Shown: positions 40,930 to 52,396, numbered from the stretch's first letter. The stretch: DNA of 64,000 bases from Leguminivora glycinivorella (GCF_023078275.1 NC_062990.1:3983549-4047548), one strand, 5' to 3'. The notes: generated by a model from the sequence alone, not told the origin. Program-made: numbers and translations.

Positions 40930-41230
40930 TACCATAGATCAAGCAAACGTATCTACTTAGCGTGTCAAATGAACTCAGTGAAATCCACTGAGTTGTCCGT
41001 CTTTACTCGCAGCTTGCAGCTTTCGGGCGTCAATTTTTGTAAGTTGAAGTCAATCAAAACATAAAAAATGCCTCGTTACGTGATATTCAATTGCAACAAC
41101 ACAAAAATTATGAACAATCAAGAGCCTGAGACATATTTAAAATTACAGGCAAGAATCAACTTCAGTACAAAATTTGACACGCTCGGCCCCTATACAAATA
41201 TATGAATTTGTTTCTTCTATCTAAATTAAG
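40930..41230 (-). repeat. Dispersed repeat 'GGGGCCGAGCGTGTC', uninterrupted copy
   Basis: Reverse-orientation paralogue of 24895-25690 without the MITE. The junction region reads ACATAAAAAATGCCTCGTTA. Confidence 0.65.
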
Positions 41231-41787
41231 TTCTGTGGTATAAACACTCATGAATAATGGGTTTTCTCCAAAGAATTAATTTGGTATTTCGGATCCCATT
41301 ATCATTTAAATTATTTATTACAAATAGATACGAATTCCATCCTTCTATTGATTTCTTAAGATTTGTATTCGTATGAATATATTTAAATAAGTGATTCTTA
41401 GTACAACCATAAAAAGAGCTGTAGGTTACTATATAATAGATTTTCGTAAAAATGGGTATGGGGATTCCGATTTTTGTGCTTCAACAAACAATGGCAAAAA
41501 CCTAACCACAGTTTAGATGACACATTTCAGTCGAAAAATTACTTTTAAACTCCTAAGTCTTCGTGTAAAATTTGTTTTACATATTCCAAAATTAATTATT
41601 AGTGTCTTATTGAATATATCGTATCGTGATCATAGTGTAACATTTCGTTTGAAACTTGAAAGGTTATCTTACTTGTCATACGAAATTGTCAAACTATTTA
41701 AAGCGACAAGGTACCTATAGAAATCATCACTTATTTATGCCGGTATGTACATACATATGAAAATATAATCGGCTACAAGTTCAAGTA
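41231..41787. other. A+T-rich; contains relative of the 43.6-kb foldback host
   Basis: 41660-41745 (AAATTGTCAAACTATTTAAA, GCGACAAGGTAC, AGAAATCATCACTTATTTAT) parallels the sequence split by the hAT-like MITE at 43647. No gene seen. Confidence 0.45.
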
Positions 41788-41923
41788 CAGTCAACCAATT
41801 GGAACCCTAGGCCACTTTACAACCATGTCAAAATGACAAGCAGTAAGAGATTTCCTACAATCTGATTTATACCGTCACTATGACATAGTCCTACAGTGGC
41901 CTAGGGTTCCAACTGGTTGACTG
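41788..41923. mobile_element. MITE 'CAGTCAACC' family, copy 2
   Basis: CAGTCAACCAATTGGAACCC and its inverse complement at the right, 136 bp. TA is present on the left (41786-41787), but TC follows on the right, a degraded target. Confidence 0.75.
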
Positions 41924-42671
41924 TCCATAGTTGACAGCAATAACAAACTTCATTGAAACATATCTAAAGGCAAAAACTTGTTACAAATAAAAGTAAAATA
42001 AAATTTACAAGTACAGATTAAGCAAGAAATTTTATCAAAATTCAGCAATTAAAATCTTTAATGAAGTTTTAGGACTTTGAAACAACTTAAACAAGTGTTT
42101 AACAGTTATAATTACACCTTGTTTTATTAAGGATTTTTAAGATTTGCAATTTCAAACATTCTAAGGATAAAGTACAATTATTAATTTTGGTAAGAAATTA
42201 CAAAATCATCCGTACTTTAGAAAATTGCGCAATAATCTACGAACAAATTAATTAAACACATTTGAGTATATAAATATAGTATATATAAGTTTTTATAAAT
42301 GAATAAAGGTGAGTACTAAAGAGGATTACATTTTCACACACATAGGTAACTTAACTGACCCTCTTTACAATTGCTTATGCTCTGGTTACAATTACAAGTA
42401 CTAGAATCATTTGCTAAGTTCAGTCTTCAAGAAAAGGCCTCTCAGTACATTATCACATTGCTCGCTTGCGACTTGACATGTAGTTTTATATTTAAAACTA
42501 CTTTTAAAGTTTATGTTCCTTGTAAAAACCACATAATTAAGAATACAGTTCTTACTACGATAGGCGCCATTTGTTACAAGTATTACTACTTAATAAAAAC
42601 TTGTATGGACAGCGAAGAATTTCGCGTAGGTGGACTGGCATTGTGGATGCCATGACCCAAAAAAACTAAGC
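41924..42671. other. A+T-rich sequence, no gene supported
   Basis: A 94-codon plus-strand frame (42371-42655) has no recognisable motif and no supporting context. I do not call it a gene. Confidence 0.35.
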
Positions 42672-42990
42672 AAATACTGCCAAATCACTGAGAAATAGAC
42701 CTTATAGTCTTGTTATATGGTACTAATGAGCCGCATAATTCTTATGAGTCTTATGGTAAAATTAGATAGTAAAAAAAAATGGCAAACCACAAAAAAAAAC
42801 TGTTTAGTCACACAAAAAAGACTTTGAAGTCTTGCTATAAGGTTCTATGAGCCGCAAATGTGTAGTGGTAAAATTTAATAAATAATAGACTATACGGGAA
42901 TAAATACTGCTGAATCAATGAAAAATAGACTTTGATTCTTTGGTAATAAAGCGCTTACGAACTGCAATATAGTATGGCAATAAACAAAAC
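42672..42990 (+). repeat. Degenerate tandem repeat, about three units
   Basis: AATACTGC..AATCA.TGA.AAATAGAC, TCTTG.TATA.GGT and GAGCCGCA recur at about 42675, 42820 (first block missing) and 42905. Unit length about 100-140 bp, strongly diverged. Confidence 0.4.
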
Positions 42991-43555
42991 ACTAGCGATT
43001 TTTTTTGTTGAAGCGTACTACGTTTTAAATATGAGTAAAGAATTGAAAATTAAATAGTAACGGACTTTTAATAGCTCTTACTTATAGACCACAAACCTAT
43101 CATATTTGGCTTACGTTAATGACTGCTGAAATGTGTAAAAGAGAAGCTGTCACGTATATGATTATCCTATGAGTGCAAAAGAGGCAGACAAATGAAAAAT
43201 GTGACCATCTTTGACAACAGGCAGCGGCCGCTAGCGGCCTACTTAATTTTAGTTAACGGATTAATCGGACTTTTCAGTGCAAAAAGTTGTATTTAGATTG
43301 GGTGATTTCCGTTTCGATGAAACAGTTACAAAGGCAAATTATTCACGTTATTAAACATACTTTCTGAATTTAATATATACTCCCAATGACAAAAATATAT
43401 TAAACTTCCCCAATGCAGTCATAAAAATACCAATAGGTTTGACAAAGAAAACAAATCTCCAACATTTTTATAGATTCTACCTTACACTTTATATGCATGC
43501 AATAAAACCCACTTTTAAATAACTTGGTGCTACTGTACTGCACACTCACTGGCTT

Positions 43556-44190
43556 CAAGTGATGATTTCTGTACCTTGTCACATTAACATCTTGTTTGAA
43601 ATGTAATACGAAGTTGTCAAATTATTAAAAGCGACAAGGTACAGAATAGGGTTGCAAAAAAACGGTTTTTTTTCTGACTTGAAAAAAAAAACATGAAAAA
43701 AAACAGTTTTTTTTCTGGAGTATGTTTTTTTCTAAAGTGTGAAATCTCAAAATTTGCAAAGCAGTTAATACTTTTATACGGTTTTTTAGACTTAATGTTA
43801 ACTATTAAACGAATTTAATCAAATAACTTTAATTTCTGGTCTTATAAAAGTAACATTTACGAAATTTGTAGTTGGTAGTTATCACTATTTACTGTTGGCA
43901 ACACCACCGCCTCTCCACGCTGCACGCCGCATCGGGGATTCCCCAACAGACGAATACTGAATGTTAATCTAATTAAAATATACGTTATTGTTATTGAAAC
44001 ACGTTACAAATCACGAAAAACCGTTATTGTCGAATTATTTCTTCATCTGAAAAAAAAACCATATTTAGAAAAAAAACCATGGTGCTCAGTTCTTTTTCTT
44101 GTTTTTTTTTTCATAATTCTGAAAAAAAAAACATTTGTTTTTTCTTTTTTTTGCAACCCTAGTACAGAAATCATCACTTATTTATGCCGG
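43556..44190. repeat. Foldback element interrupted by an hAT-like MITE
   Basis: AAGTGATGATTTCTGTACCT (43558 on) is the inverse complement of AGGTACAGAA (43637-43646) joined to ATCATCACTT (44170 on). The arms are continuous only if 43647-44169 is removed. Confidence 0.65.
43647..44161. mobile_element. hAT-like MITE with 8-bp target duplication, 515 bp
   Basis: Ends TAGGGTTGCAAAAAAA and TTTTTTTGCAACCCTA. GTACAGAA flanks both sides exactly (43639-43646 and 44162-44169). The interior is full of A and T homopolymers and has no transposase. hAT affiliation rests on the 8-bp duplication and short inverted ends. Confidence 0.85.
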
Positions 44191-44488
44191 TAACTGTACT
44201 ATCGTTATAATATAATAAAGAAAATAGTATATGAGTTGTTTTGCCGTCTATTGGGTCAGGTTAAAGTTATAAATACTAAATAAGGTAAGTTTAAGGGCCA
44301 TTTAGTATTAAAATGTGTTTCAAATTGTGTGGGACGCCTACCTAAATTTACAATGAGGCTGGGTATTTTATAGTAGGTTATTAAGTTTATAAATTGATAT
44401 GTTTTACTTAAACACCGTTATTATTTAAATTAGGTACTTTAATGTAGACTATTCATGTAAACCTTATTTCAGTGTTTTTAATAGTACT

Positions 44489-44645
44489 TTTTTTTATAAA
44501 TGGGCTTACTCTTGGCCACAGACTAAACTTGGCTAGACTAAAAAACACAATGTTATTAACTGAGATAGATATCATACACGAAAGAAAAAAAAACAAGGCC
44601 CACTGGTTGCCGAGCCGGGAATCGAACCCGGGACTTAATCTCAGT
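44489..44645 (-). mobile_element. tRNA-derived SINE with a LINE-derived 3' tail
   Basis: On the minus strand: GTCCCGGGTTCGATTCCCGG (B box), CTCGGCAACCAGTGGGCCTT, GTGTATGATATCTATCTCAG, then a closing block complementary to ATAAATGGGCTTACTCTTGG CCACAGACTA. That closing block is also the 3' end of the LINE copies at 5499 and 26786, so the SINE shares its tail with this LINE. Confidence 0.7.
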
Positions 44646-46768
44646 TTATAATTTATATATATAGTAGTGTGTCTACTTGAAAAACAACAAGTCAAAAAAA
44701 TATTTAATAAAATACATAGTTTGATTTGTTCCCTAGTTGTACTACCTATGTCATTAGTTATGGGGTATGAAAATGAAATTCTAACTATGATTTTAATATA
44801 CAAATTAACACAAAAATTTTAAAAAAATCTTAAAGTAAAACCTACTTTTGATCATACAAAAACGTCTGTCAATGATACTACTTACCTAATTTTTTTAAAT
44901 TAAAGGAAAAATTACAATTTTTCCTTTCATTTTCAAATATGTATCAAGGTAAAAGTTAACCCTTTTTTTTTAATTAAAAGTGTCCAAATTATTAAGTTTT
45001 ATTATGTCCTAAATTGATCATACAGTTAGATCATAAAATAGCGAAAATAAATCCACTCATAATATCCTATACGGTTAAGCACACCAGGGGATCCAAATTT
45101 ATAATACTTGTATAGACATTTATGCGAAAACTGGACAATAATGTACCCATAAAATCCATCAATATTCTATAGTCTTATGTGGTCACCTAAACGGGTTTGT
45201 AAGTGGTATTTTCTATTTTAAAAAAACGTAACAAATGAGTAATCAATTATAAGCAAAAAATTGCGATACTCGTCTTTGGTGTTCATGATAATTTTGGTTG
45301 AAAATTGATTTGAATTGGCCATTAAAAATCTTTTTTTAATTTTTATTGGTTGTAACACATTGTACTGATTGTAGTGTACGCTTTCATACTTGATTTGCTA
45401 AAATCAAAAGTATGAAGAACCCCATAATATAGAGTTACGTTTTTAATTTAAACAAACTTACATCAATTATAAACCAATCATACCTTCATAAAAATAAGTT
45501 GTCCCATATAAATTACAAACCCGTCTTTTAACTATCTCATTGAAAATAAAAATCTAGTTCAAAAAAACGCCGCCCTATCGAACACCTGCCCTAATTATGA
45601 ACAAGTATCAAAACCTGTTAGTACAAAAAAACACTTTACCAACACAACTTTGCTGCCTCTTTTCATCCCTTCAGCCTTATCTTATACCCTTAAGGTTGTA
45701 AATAGTTCAAATAGTTGAAGTGGGGTGTATTGGTAAGTTTGTGTTTATCATCTCGAGATCGTACCGGCAAGTCTTGATTGTCCTTTTTTTAGACGGACTA
45801 CCTGGTAATGTGTTTTTTATTAGAAATTCATTTGGTCCGAGTTAGTTTTGCGTTTTGTTACAGTAGCGCGTTGAATTAATAAATATAGACGGTCAAGCAC
45901 ACCTTGTCGATAAAAAAAGGCTGAAAATTTAAAAAATGTGCGAATGTATCGTTCATTAAAAGATTTGGATTTCGCGCCTTTTTAGTAACATGATTTGCCA
46001 GACTGTCTATAGTGCCTGTGAATAGTACAAAAAGAATAACACAGTCCTGGAAAATGAATTTATATTGTGCCTTTTCCTGAAGAAAAAGATCGACTTTAAA
46101 AAAACCTTTTTTTTAACTGTACCAAAATAACTTAAATTTAAGGTAATAATGTATGAACCTTTTCATCAAAGCAACGTCCTTTTCTTTTCTTCAAGTAGTT
46201 ACAGTAAGCATTTTATTTCAAATAACAACAACTCCTATAAAAATGTCCTTAACTAACAAGAACAAATACGCTTCTGCGATAGAAAGCCTCATATAACATT
46301 CTATACATGCACATGCACATGAAATGCATAGTTACTAGTTACTCTTGATACTACCAGCGCCATCTCTAGGCATTTTCTTGAAACTGTTATTGACCGACGA
46401 ATCGCAAAGCGTACAAACTTTCTCTAAATGCTTTTAAAAACTTTGTAATGATATTTTATTAACAATTTAATGTTAATTAACCTCATTTTAAAATAATACA
46501 TAAGTACCTATTTAAACTTCTTTTATAAAAACTTTAAGAAAATATGTTTTGGTCCTTTTTTGTACTAACTAGAACCCTTTTTTGTTAACAAGGATATAAA
46601 CCGCCACACAAACTTTATTTAAACAACAAATTGGTACCATTAACTTTCGACTCATAATTGCCTGTTAAGCTTTCAGTCACGCAAAGACTATTATAACAAG
46701 TATTCAAAGTTCGTTCACTCGGCTTAACAAAAAACTAAATCATTAAACTTCAAAACAATAGTTCAAAA
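44646..46768. other. A+T-rich sequence, no gene or known repeat seen
   Basis: No motif-bearing frame on either strand. A short CCAGCGCCATCTCTAGG block at about 46349 is the only GC-richer patch. Compatible with intron or intergenic DNA. Confidence 0.4.
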
Positions 46769-46774
46769 ACTTAC

Positions 46775-47050
46775 CTCATCAACCGAAACTGTCCTTTTAA
46801 AATCCAACAAAAATCACAACACTAAATAACCTCACAAAATTAAATGTACTTTATAAAGAACCTAATTAAAAATAAAAACACACTCGAAATTCGCCGTTCC
46901 AAATTTGAACTGTCACTTCGAACGTTCGAAAACAAAACACGGTCGCGTCGGGTTGACACTCGCGTGCGTCAGTGGCGACGTTTCGGTCCGCACTGTCAGC
47001 GAGATGCGTGCGACCTTCGTACTGCAGCTGCATTAGTGATTAGCGTGGCT
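46775..47050 (-). promoter_or_regulatory. Candidate host promoter and first exon, minus strand
   Basis: A CpG-rich island (GACGCACGCGAG, CCCGACGCGACCG, GAACGGCGAATTTCG on the minus strand) stands out in A+T-rich DNA and has no repeat copy elsewhere in the window. It contains the 14-bp palindrome TTCGAACGTTCGAA (46917-46930). Downstream on the minus strand the sequence runs to GGTTGATGAG|GTAAGT, a consensus 5' splice site (donor at 46774-46769), with an ATG two bases before the exon end. Together these look like a promoter and 5'-untranslated first exon. No downstream coding exon was recognised, so the gene is unidentified. Confidence 0.35.
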
Positions 47051-47624
47051 GTTTGGGTGCTCTCCGTGGTCCAATTTTGTTTTTTTTTTATTTATTTTGG
47101 ATACTGGTTTTTGAACATCTGTCGGTACAGGTTTGGAGATGGTAATACGCTAAGACGAAATGAAGCTGCGTAGTTAAGAAGTTATTTTTTTAATTTCTTA
47201 ATTTTTCTGTTATTTGATAAATAATCTCAAAATTTCTGATAGGTAATATTTTGTTTTCGTTACCGTTTCGATACATAGTGTTTGAAGACTGGTAAGTTAG
47301 TATTAGGTAGGTTGGTAATCTAACAGTAATAAATTAGTTCTTTGGGCAAATTTTTCTCCTGTTAGGTAATGATTAAAAAAGTTTGTGATCCTAATTGGAA
47401 CCGACATAAAACAACCCAGAAGAAGCTAAAGTGGACTACATAATTACTTTAAATAAAATGAGCAATTCCCGAAAAGTTTGTACATTTGGACCACGTCTCC
47501 GATTTTAGTAAAAATTGGTAGGCTGATAGAGTCCATGATGCTGAGCAAGATCCAATAGTATAAGGTAGTTTGTATGAAACCTTCCTTTTTTGTTACCAGT
47601 TTTCTATAAATTTTCGGTAGCAAA
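47051..47624. other. No gene supported
   Basis: T-rich followed by A+T-rich sequence. It would be upstream of the candidate promoter on the minus strand. Confidence 0.3.
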
Positions 47625-47944
47625 TAAAATTAAAATTTTGAAAAAACCCCCCACCGTGACAAAGTAGACCGATTTTCCTGAAACATGGCTAAGAACACTC
47701 CCGACTAACTCAGCTTTCAGACAAAAAAACTAAATCTAAATCGGTTCATCCGTTCAGGAGCTACGATGCCACAGACAGACACATACAAAGACAGACACTG
47801 TGCAGTTTGGCAGATAAATATAAATCTTTATTGTAAGTTTTCTTTTCTTATAACGAAAAAAAAAAGACAGACAAACAGACAGACAGACAGAAAGACAGAC
47901 ACGTCAGATTTATAACATCCCGTCGTTTTTGCGTCGGGGGATAA
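47625..47944 (-). repeat. (GTCT)n-bearing dispersed repeat, copy 8, with nested retroposed insert
   Basis: AAATTAAAATTTTGAAAAAA, GTGACAAAGTAGACCGATTT, CATCCGTTCAGGAGCTACG and a closing CGTCGTTTTTGCGTCGGGGG. The AGAC tract is split by a 65-bp insert at 47798-47862. Confidence 0.75.
47798..47862 (+). mobile_element. 65-bp retroposed insert with poly(A) and 11-bp target duplication
   Basis: CTGTGCAGTTTGGCAGATAA to TTATAACGAAAAAA, flanked by AAAGACAGACA on both sides (47787-47797 and 47863-47873). The poly(A) end and target duplication indicate LINE-driven retroposition of a short RNA. Confidence 0.65.
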
Positions 47945-48231
47945 CCCTTGTACATGTACGTATTTTTGTCTACAACTGAAAAGTCCATATTATGTTTTTA
48001 ACCATCGTCATCGATTTATTAGAAGAGAAGTTGCCAATACAGATCCGAAGCTCCAAGTAAACACTGCAGTATTTGTCTGAAACTGAAAAGTACGGCTGAA
48101 TTCAGCCGTCTTTTGAATTATTTAACAGTTCGATAGAGATGCGGTATTCGCATATAAACGTACTATAGGTCTGTCAAATAAGGTAGTGTGCAACACGATA
48201 ACAGTATTTTCACCACAACAACTAGTAAAGA

Positions 48232-48565
48232 GATTTCCGGTTCGAACGCCATCTTAGCGGTATCGTGTCGTTAATAATTTCTTTTTCTTTTGCTCATTTG
48301 TTGTTTAAAGTGTAATATCGATAGCTTATTACGCAGTAAACTAATGTTATAGTGAGAAGCTGATGAAGAATTCATCTCGAAACGCGTTTAGCCACTTTTT
48401 TGTCGTCAACGGCCGGTCCACGTGCTCTTGTAAAATCTAGCTATCAATTTACAAGTGCTAATTCACCGTACACTGTCGTACTTACCGTACAAAAATTATT
48501 AATAATTAGCTCATATCGCCTTGACACTGGCGAAATAGTCCCAATGGACTGAAGCCATTTAATTT
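48232..48565 (+). repeat. Dispersed repeat 'CTCGAAACGCGTTTAGCC', copy 2
   Basis: Collinear with 28410-28755, with small indels. Confidence 0.75.
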
Positions 48566-48567
48566 TA

Positions 48568-48850
48568 ATAACCACAAAATTAAAATTTTGAAAAAACCCC
48601 CGACCGCGACCTAGTGGACCGATTTTCATGAAACATGGCTAGGAACACTCCCGACTAACTCAGCTTTCAGAGAGAAAAAACTAAATCAAAATCGGTTCAT
48701 CCGTTCGAGAGCTACGATGCCACAGATAGACACACAGACAGACAAACAGACAGACAGAAAGACAGACAGACAGACAGACAGATAGACATACACACAGACA
48801 GACACTTCAAACTTATAATACCCCTTCGTTTTTGCGTCGGGGGTTAAAAA
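48568..48850 (-). repeat. (GTCT)n-bearing dispersed repeat, copy 9
   Basis: Complete, adjoining the preceding repeat. TAACCACAAAATTAAAATTT to CGTTTTTGCGTCGGGGGTTA. Confidence 0.8.
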
Positions 48851-48874
48851 CTGAACTGAACTAGTAAAGGCTTA

Positions 48875-49115
48875 CTTTGCTATTCGTAAACAGATAGCAA
48901 AATTGCATTTTATCCACAAGTGTGCAAGGTAATTTCATACAAATTGTAACTTGATGTCTTAAGCTGGCAGGCAGAATATTGAATAGATTGATGGATTTGA
49001 TTTAGTTTGATGTTTTATAGTCAGTATTTTGTTCGTGTTGGTGTGGTGAAAAAATTTGTGTTTTACTCGGTGGCAAAGTTTGTTTAACCTTCGTGCCTTC
49101 ATACCCTCGCAACAG
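48875..49115 (+). repeat. Dispersed repeat 'CATTTTATCCAC', copy 2
   Basis: Collinear with 12385-12655. Breaks off after ACCCTCGCAAC. Confidence 0.6.
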
Positions 49116-49569
49116 ATGTGTGCAGTATGATTGGTGAAACAACAACAACAAACAACAACATTTCAACAATTTTTTCAACATTTTAAAGGCATAAATTTCG
49201 TGTTTTACCGTTTATAGTGACAATAATTGACAGGTCTACATTATATCACGTGTCAAAAACTACCAAATGATCGAGTCACGACTACGTTCAACGTCCGCGG
49301 TTCCAATGTCAAATAAAGCATTTCAATTGTTTTTCAGTGCATATTTTTCGTTACGTAGTTAGGTACTTGGTTGTCTATGAATATTGTAATACTTTGGCTG
49401 TCTATGAATATTCTAATACTTAAAAGTAGTTATTAAAACTCTTGCAGTTTCGACTAAAAAGTTACTAAAGTATATACTTCGCGTTTTGATTTTCATTCAT
49501 GTATTTTACTTTAATCAAGAAAGTTTTCATTAGTGTTTTATAATTATTAATCATAACTAACTGAACTAA
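49116..49569. other. No gene seen
   Basis: (CAA)n-like patch at 49138-49165, then A+T-rich DNA with the doublet GTCTATGAATATT.TAATACT. Confidence 0.3.
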
Positions 49570-49750
49570 CTATTCAACTTCGGTCGTGTTTTAATTTATC
49601 GCCACTCGTTTCGAACTTCCTTTTTTAGGCACTTGTATTGTACGACGTTTTTCAGTACAGATGAGCCTCCGAAGTTTCGACCTGTTATATAATGAACCAC
49701 TTCTCGCACTAGTGCGTAAAAAAAACACCATCTGTACTGAAAAAAAATCT
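49570..49750. repeat. 'CGCACTAGTGCG' foldback family, partial copy
   Basis: TCGGTCGTGTTTTAATTTAT, CGTTTCGAACTTCCTTTTTT, CAGATGAGCCTCCGAAGTTT, CTTCTCGCACTAGTGCGT. Rearranged relative to 40454-40763. Confidence 0.6.
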
Positions 49751-49930
49751 TATAACATTTTTGCATTTTTGCAGTCTGAAGAGGTAACAAAAAGATATTT
49801 AGAAAGATCGCCGATCAGTCCATAATAAAGAAAAAATTAACAGAATAAATTAATATATCGTATTTTACATAATTCTAGCAACAAATATAGTTGGTATATC
49901 TACTTTATATCATGACATTAAGTATATAAT

Positions 49931-50118
49931 TGTTAGGTTTGAGGTTAGGACTCGGAGAATGATACACGCACACGGTCGGTAGCTAACTAACGTTTATTGG
50001 TGCGCAGGGTGCGCTATACATGCATACATAACTATGTAGGTACTTATAGATATAATAACACGGCGTAAACAGGGTATACGCTACAACTATAGCTAGATAC
50101 ATACTATTAATCCTAACA
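49931..50118 (-). repeat. 3' LTR of the outer gypsy element, 188 bp
   Basis: On the minus strand it runs TGTTAGGATTAATAGTATG to CTCAAACCTAACA, with TG/CA ends and a terminal TGTTAGG/CCTAACA inverted repeat. It is immediately preceded by the purine-rich GTAAGGGAA. It contains CAATAAACG, a polyadenylation-like signal. Its last 62 bases are repeated at 59547-59608 beside gag, which fixes its identity as an LTR. Confidence 0.8.
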
Positions 50119-50134
50119 TTCCCTTACACTAAAT

Positions 50135-51760
50135 TCAAAAGTAATCGCTAAAATTAAAGGGTCTCCGAGGCCTCGTATTTACGTGGGATATTTCTGGCTC
50201 GGTATCGGCCTGAACATCTTCCTCCGGAGCCGAGCCGTCCGTCAGGCTCTGTCCTGGCGTCGGCGTCGGCGAGGGCAACCTGGCTGGCTCGTCAGTTACT
50301 GACGTCGCACGGCCGTCAGTGTCACTACCGCTGGTAGTAAGTGAATCGAGAGGTGGCGAGGATTCCCGTTGAGCAGTGCCTGGTTGCGCTTGTTGGCGTT
50401 CTCGCGAAGGCCCCGGTTCGGGTGCTGGAGTTGCCTGCTGGAGACCTGACGGTGGCCATAGGAGAGCCTGTAACATGTCAGGCTCGTTCTCATGATCTTC
50501 AATCAAGGTGCTGGAGGGGGGTGTTCGTTCTGCCACGGATCGTTCTTCACTTATCTCCTCCCCTTTATACTTTTGTAATTGATCAATATGTTTTTTTAGC
50601 GTTTTGTTATTGTCTAATTTCACAATATACATGGTTTTACCTATTTGTTTAATTACAACTCCTATTGTCCAGTATGATTTTTGATTTTTATAAACTTTAA
50701 CTAACACAGTTTCACCGATACAAAATTGGACACTTCTGTTACCATCGTAATATTTAGTCTGCAAGGCCTGTTGGCGCGACACGTTATCAACGATCGCTGC
50801 GTCAGACAGTGGTGATGAGGACGGCTGCGCGAGCTGTAACCAGTCTAAACGACTTCGCAATTTACGCCCAAAGAGAACCTCTGCGGGAGACATGTTTGTT
50901 GATGTGTGTTTTGAATTTCTGTACATAAATAAGTACTCTTGTATTTTCACGTTAATATTACGTAAGTGTGTGCCAGAAGATATTATTTTATTTAATGCTA
51001 GTTTAAGCTGCTTACAATAAATCTCCGCTTGACCATTGCTGGCTGGTCTATAAGTGGGAGTGGTGATGTGTTCTATACCATTTATTCTACAGAAGTGCTC
51101 AAATTCCTTAGATACAAACGAAGTACCGTTATCTGTGCAAATTTTGCGGAAAATACCGAACCTAGACATAGTTTCGCAAACTTTCTCAATTATTACGCGA
51201 CTACTGTACGATACTGATACATCGAAACACTCCACCCATTTAGAGTGTGCGTCTACAATGATTAGGAAGTATTTCCCATGCGCAGGGCCCAAAATGTCCA
51301 TATGAACGCGATGGAACGCCTCTGGTGGGTATGGCCAGGGCGCGAGCGGCGCGCGCGGCGGCGCGGGCCGCACGCTCACGCATTGCGCGCAGCCGGCCGC
51401 GCGCCGCTCGATGTCGGCCGCCATGCCGGGCCACCAGAAGCGCAGTCGAGCCTCTGCCTTCATTTTATTCATACCTAAGTGGCCCCTGTGTAACTCATCA
51501 ATAATTTTATTTTGAAGAGTTTCAGGAATGACCAACCTAGAACCTCTAACTACACAACCTCGTTCAACAGACAACTCTAAACGACATATATAATAAGGTT
51601 GCAATTTGCAATCCCTTACTTTATTAGGCCAACCGTTCATTACGTAATTTGTCACCTGTGAGAGTATGTTATCAGTGCGCGTCGCTTCGTAAACACTATC
51701 TATAGATATAGGTACGTCGCCGTCCGTTATGAATTGGAGATAGGAGGCTCGGTCAATTAC
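50135..51760 (-). pseudogene. Outer gypsy integrase, detached C-terminal part of Pol
   Basis: The minus-strand frame is open from 51760 (VIDRASYLQF) to the stop at 50135. Counting from the GTG codon at 51655, the HHCC zinc domain uses His56, His59, Cys89 and Cys92. The catalytic triad is Asp120 (HMDILG), Asp175 (CTDNGTSF) and Glu211 (GQAEIYC), with the canonical 35-residue spacing. A Pro/Ser/Glu-rich tail of about 120 residues follows. In the intact ancestor this was fused to the RNase H end at 56703. The inner gypsy element now separates them and a TAA stands at 51763-51761. The frame itself is undamaged. Confidence 0.85.
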
Positions 51761-51764
51761 TTAA

Positions 51765-51883
51765 TGTTAATGTTTAGGAAAAGTGCAATGAAACAATCCG
51801 TTTGCCAACTCAAAGAGAACTGATTTATTTCGATCAAGCCTACCCTCAATACATGCATTCCTATTCTACCTACATATACAACA
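51765..51883 (-). repeat. 3' LTR of the inner gypsy element
   Basis: Minus strand TGTTGTATATGTAGG to CCTAAACATTAACA, 119 bp. Includes CGAAATAAATCAG (AATAAA signal). Identical to the 5' LTR apart from one extra base near the end. Confidence 0.9.
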
Positions 51884-51897
51884 TGTCCCTTCTTCGT
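51884..51897 (-). other. Polypurine tract of the inner gypsy element
   Basis: GAAGAAGGGACA lies directly before the 3' LTR on the minus strand, where plus-strand DNA synthesis is primed. Confidence 0.65.
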
Positions 51898-52396
51898 AAC
51901 GGGCTAGAATAGGTATACTTAGGACTAATACTTGTGGTAATCTTAATTACACTTTTCTTACAAAAGTCTAACAAGATAACAATGATTGCATAATTATCAT
52001 GCCAAATTATTTACAGTTAATTATTTGTTATTTATTTCTACTATTTATTTTTACATTGCTATGTTATTTATTTCTACATTATATTTATTAAATGTACTGT
52101 ATCGTTTTATTAATTATATTTATCATCTCACAGTGAAGCGGTTAAGATAAAAAATGTAGTTACATAGTTATTAAAAATTATTACATTGAGCAGAAAAGTT
52201 TAAATAGAGGTATTGTAATAGTTAGGTAACAATATTCCTTCATTGTAAATGCATTTATTTTACTTAGTACATGCTTTATTAGCCTATATTAGTTTACAAT
52301 TTAATAAGGAACAAGCAGATTGTTGTTGTTTATGACATATGTGTGTGTTTTTACTATGCTTAATTGATAAGTTCCTACCTATATCTATAACTATTA
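51898..52396. other. 3' untranslated region of the inner gypsy element
   Basis: A+T-rich, about 500 bp, between the Gag-Pol stop and the polypurine tract. There is no envelope frame. Confidence 0.6.

Noticed and set aside
42371..42655. 94-residue plus-strand frame
   Set aside because: No motif, no repeat partner, no splice or promoter context; length is compatible with chance.
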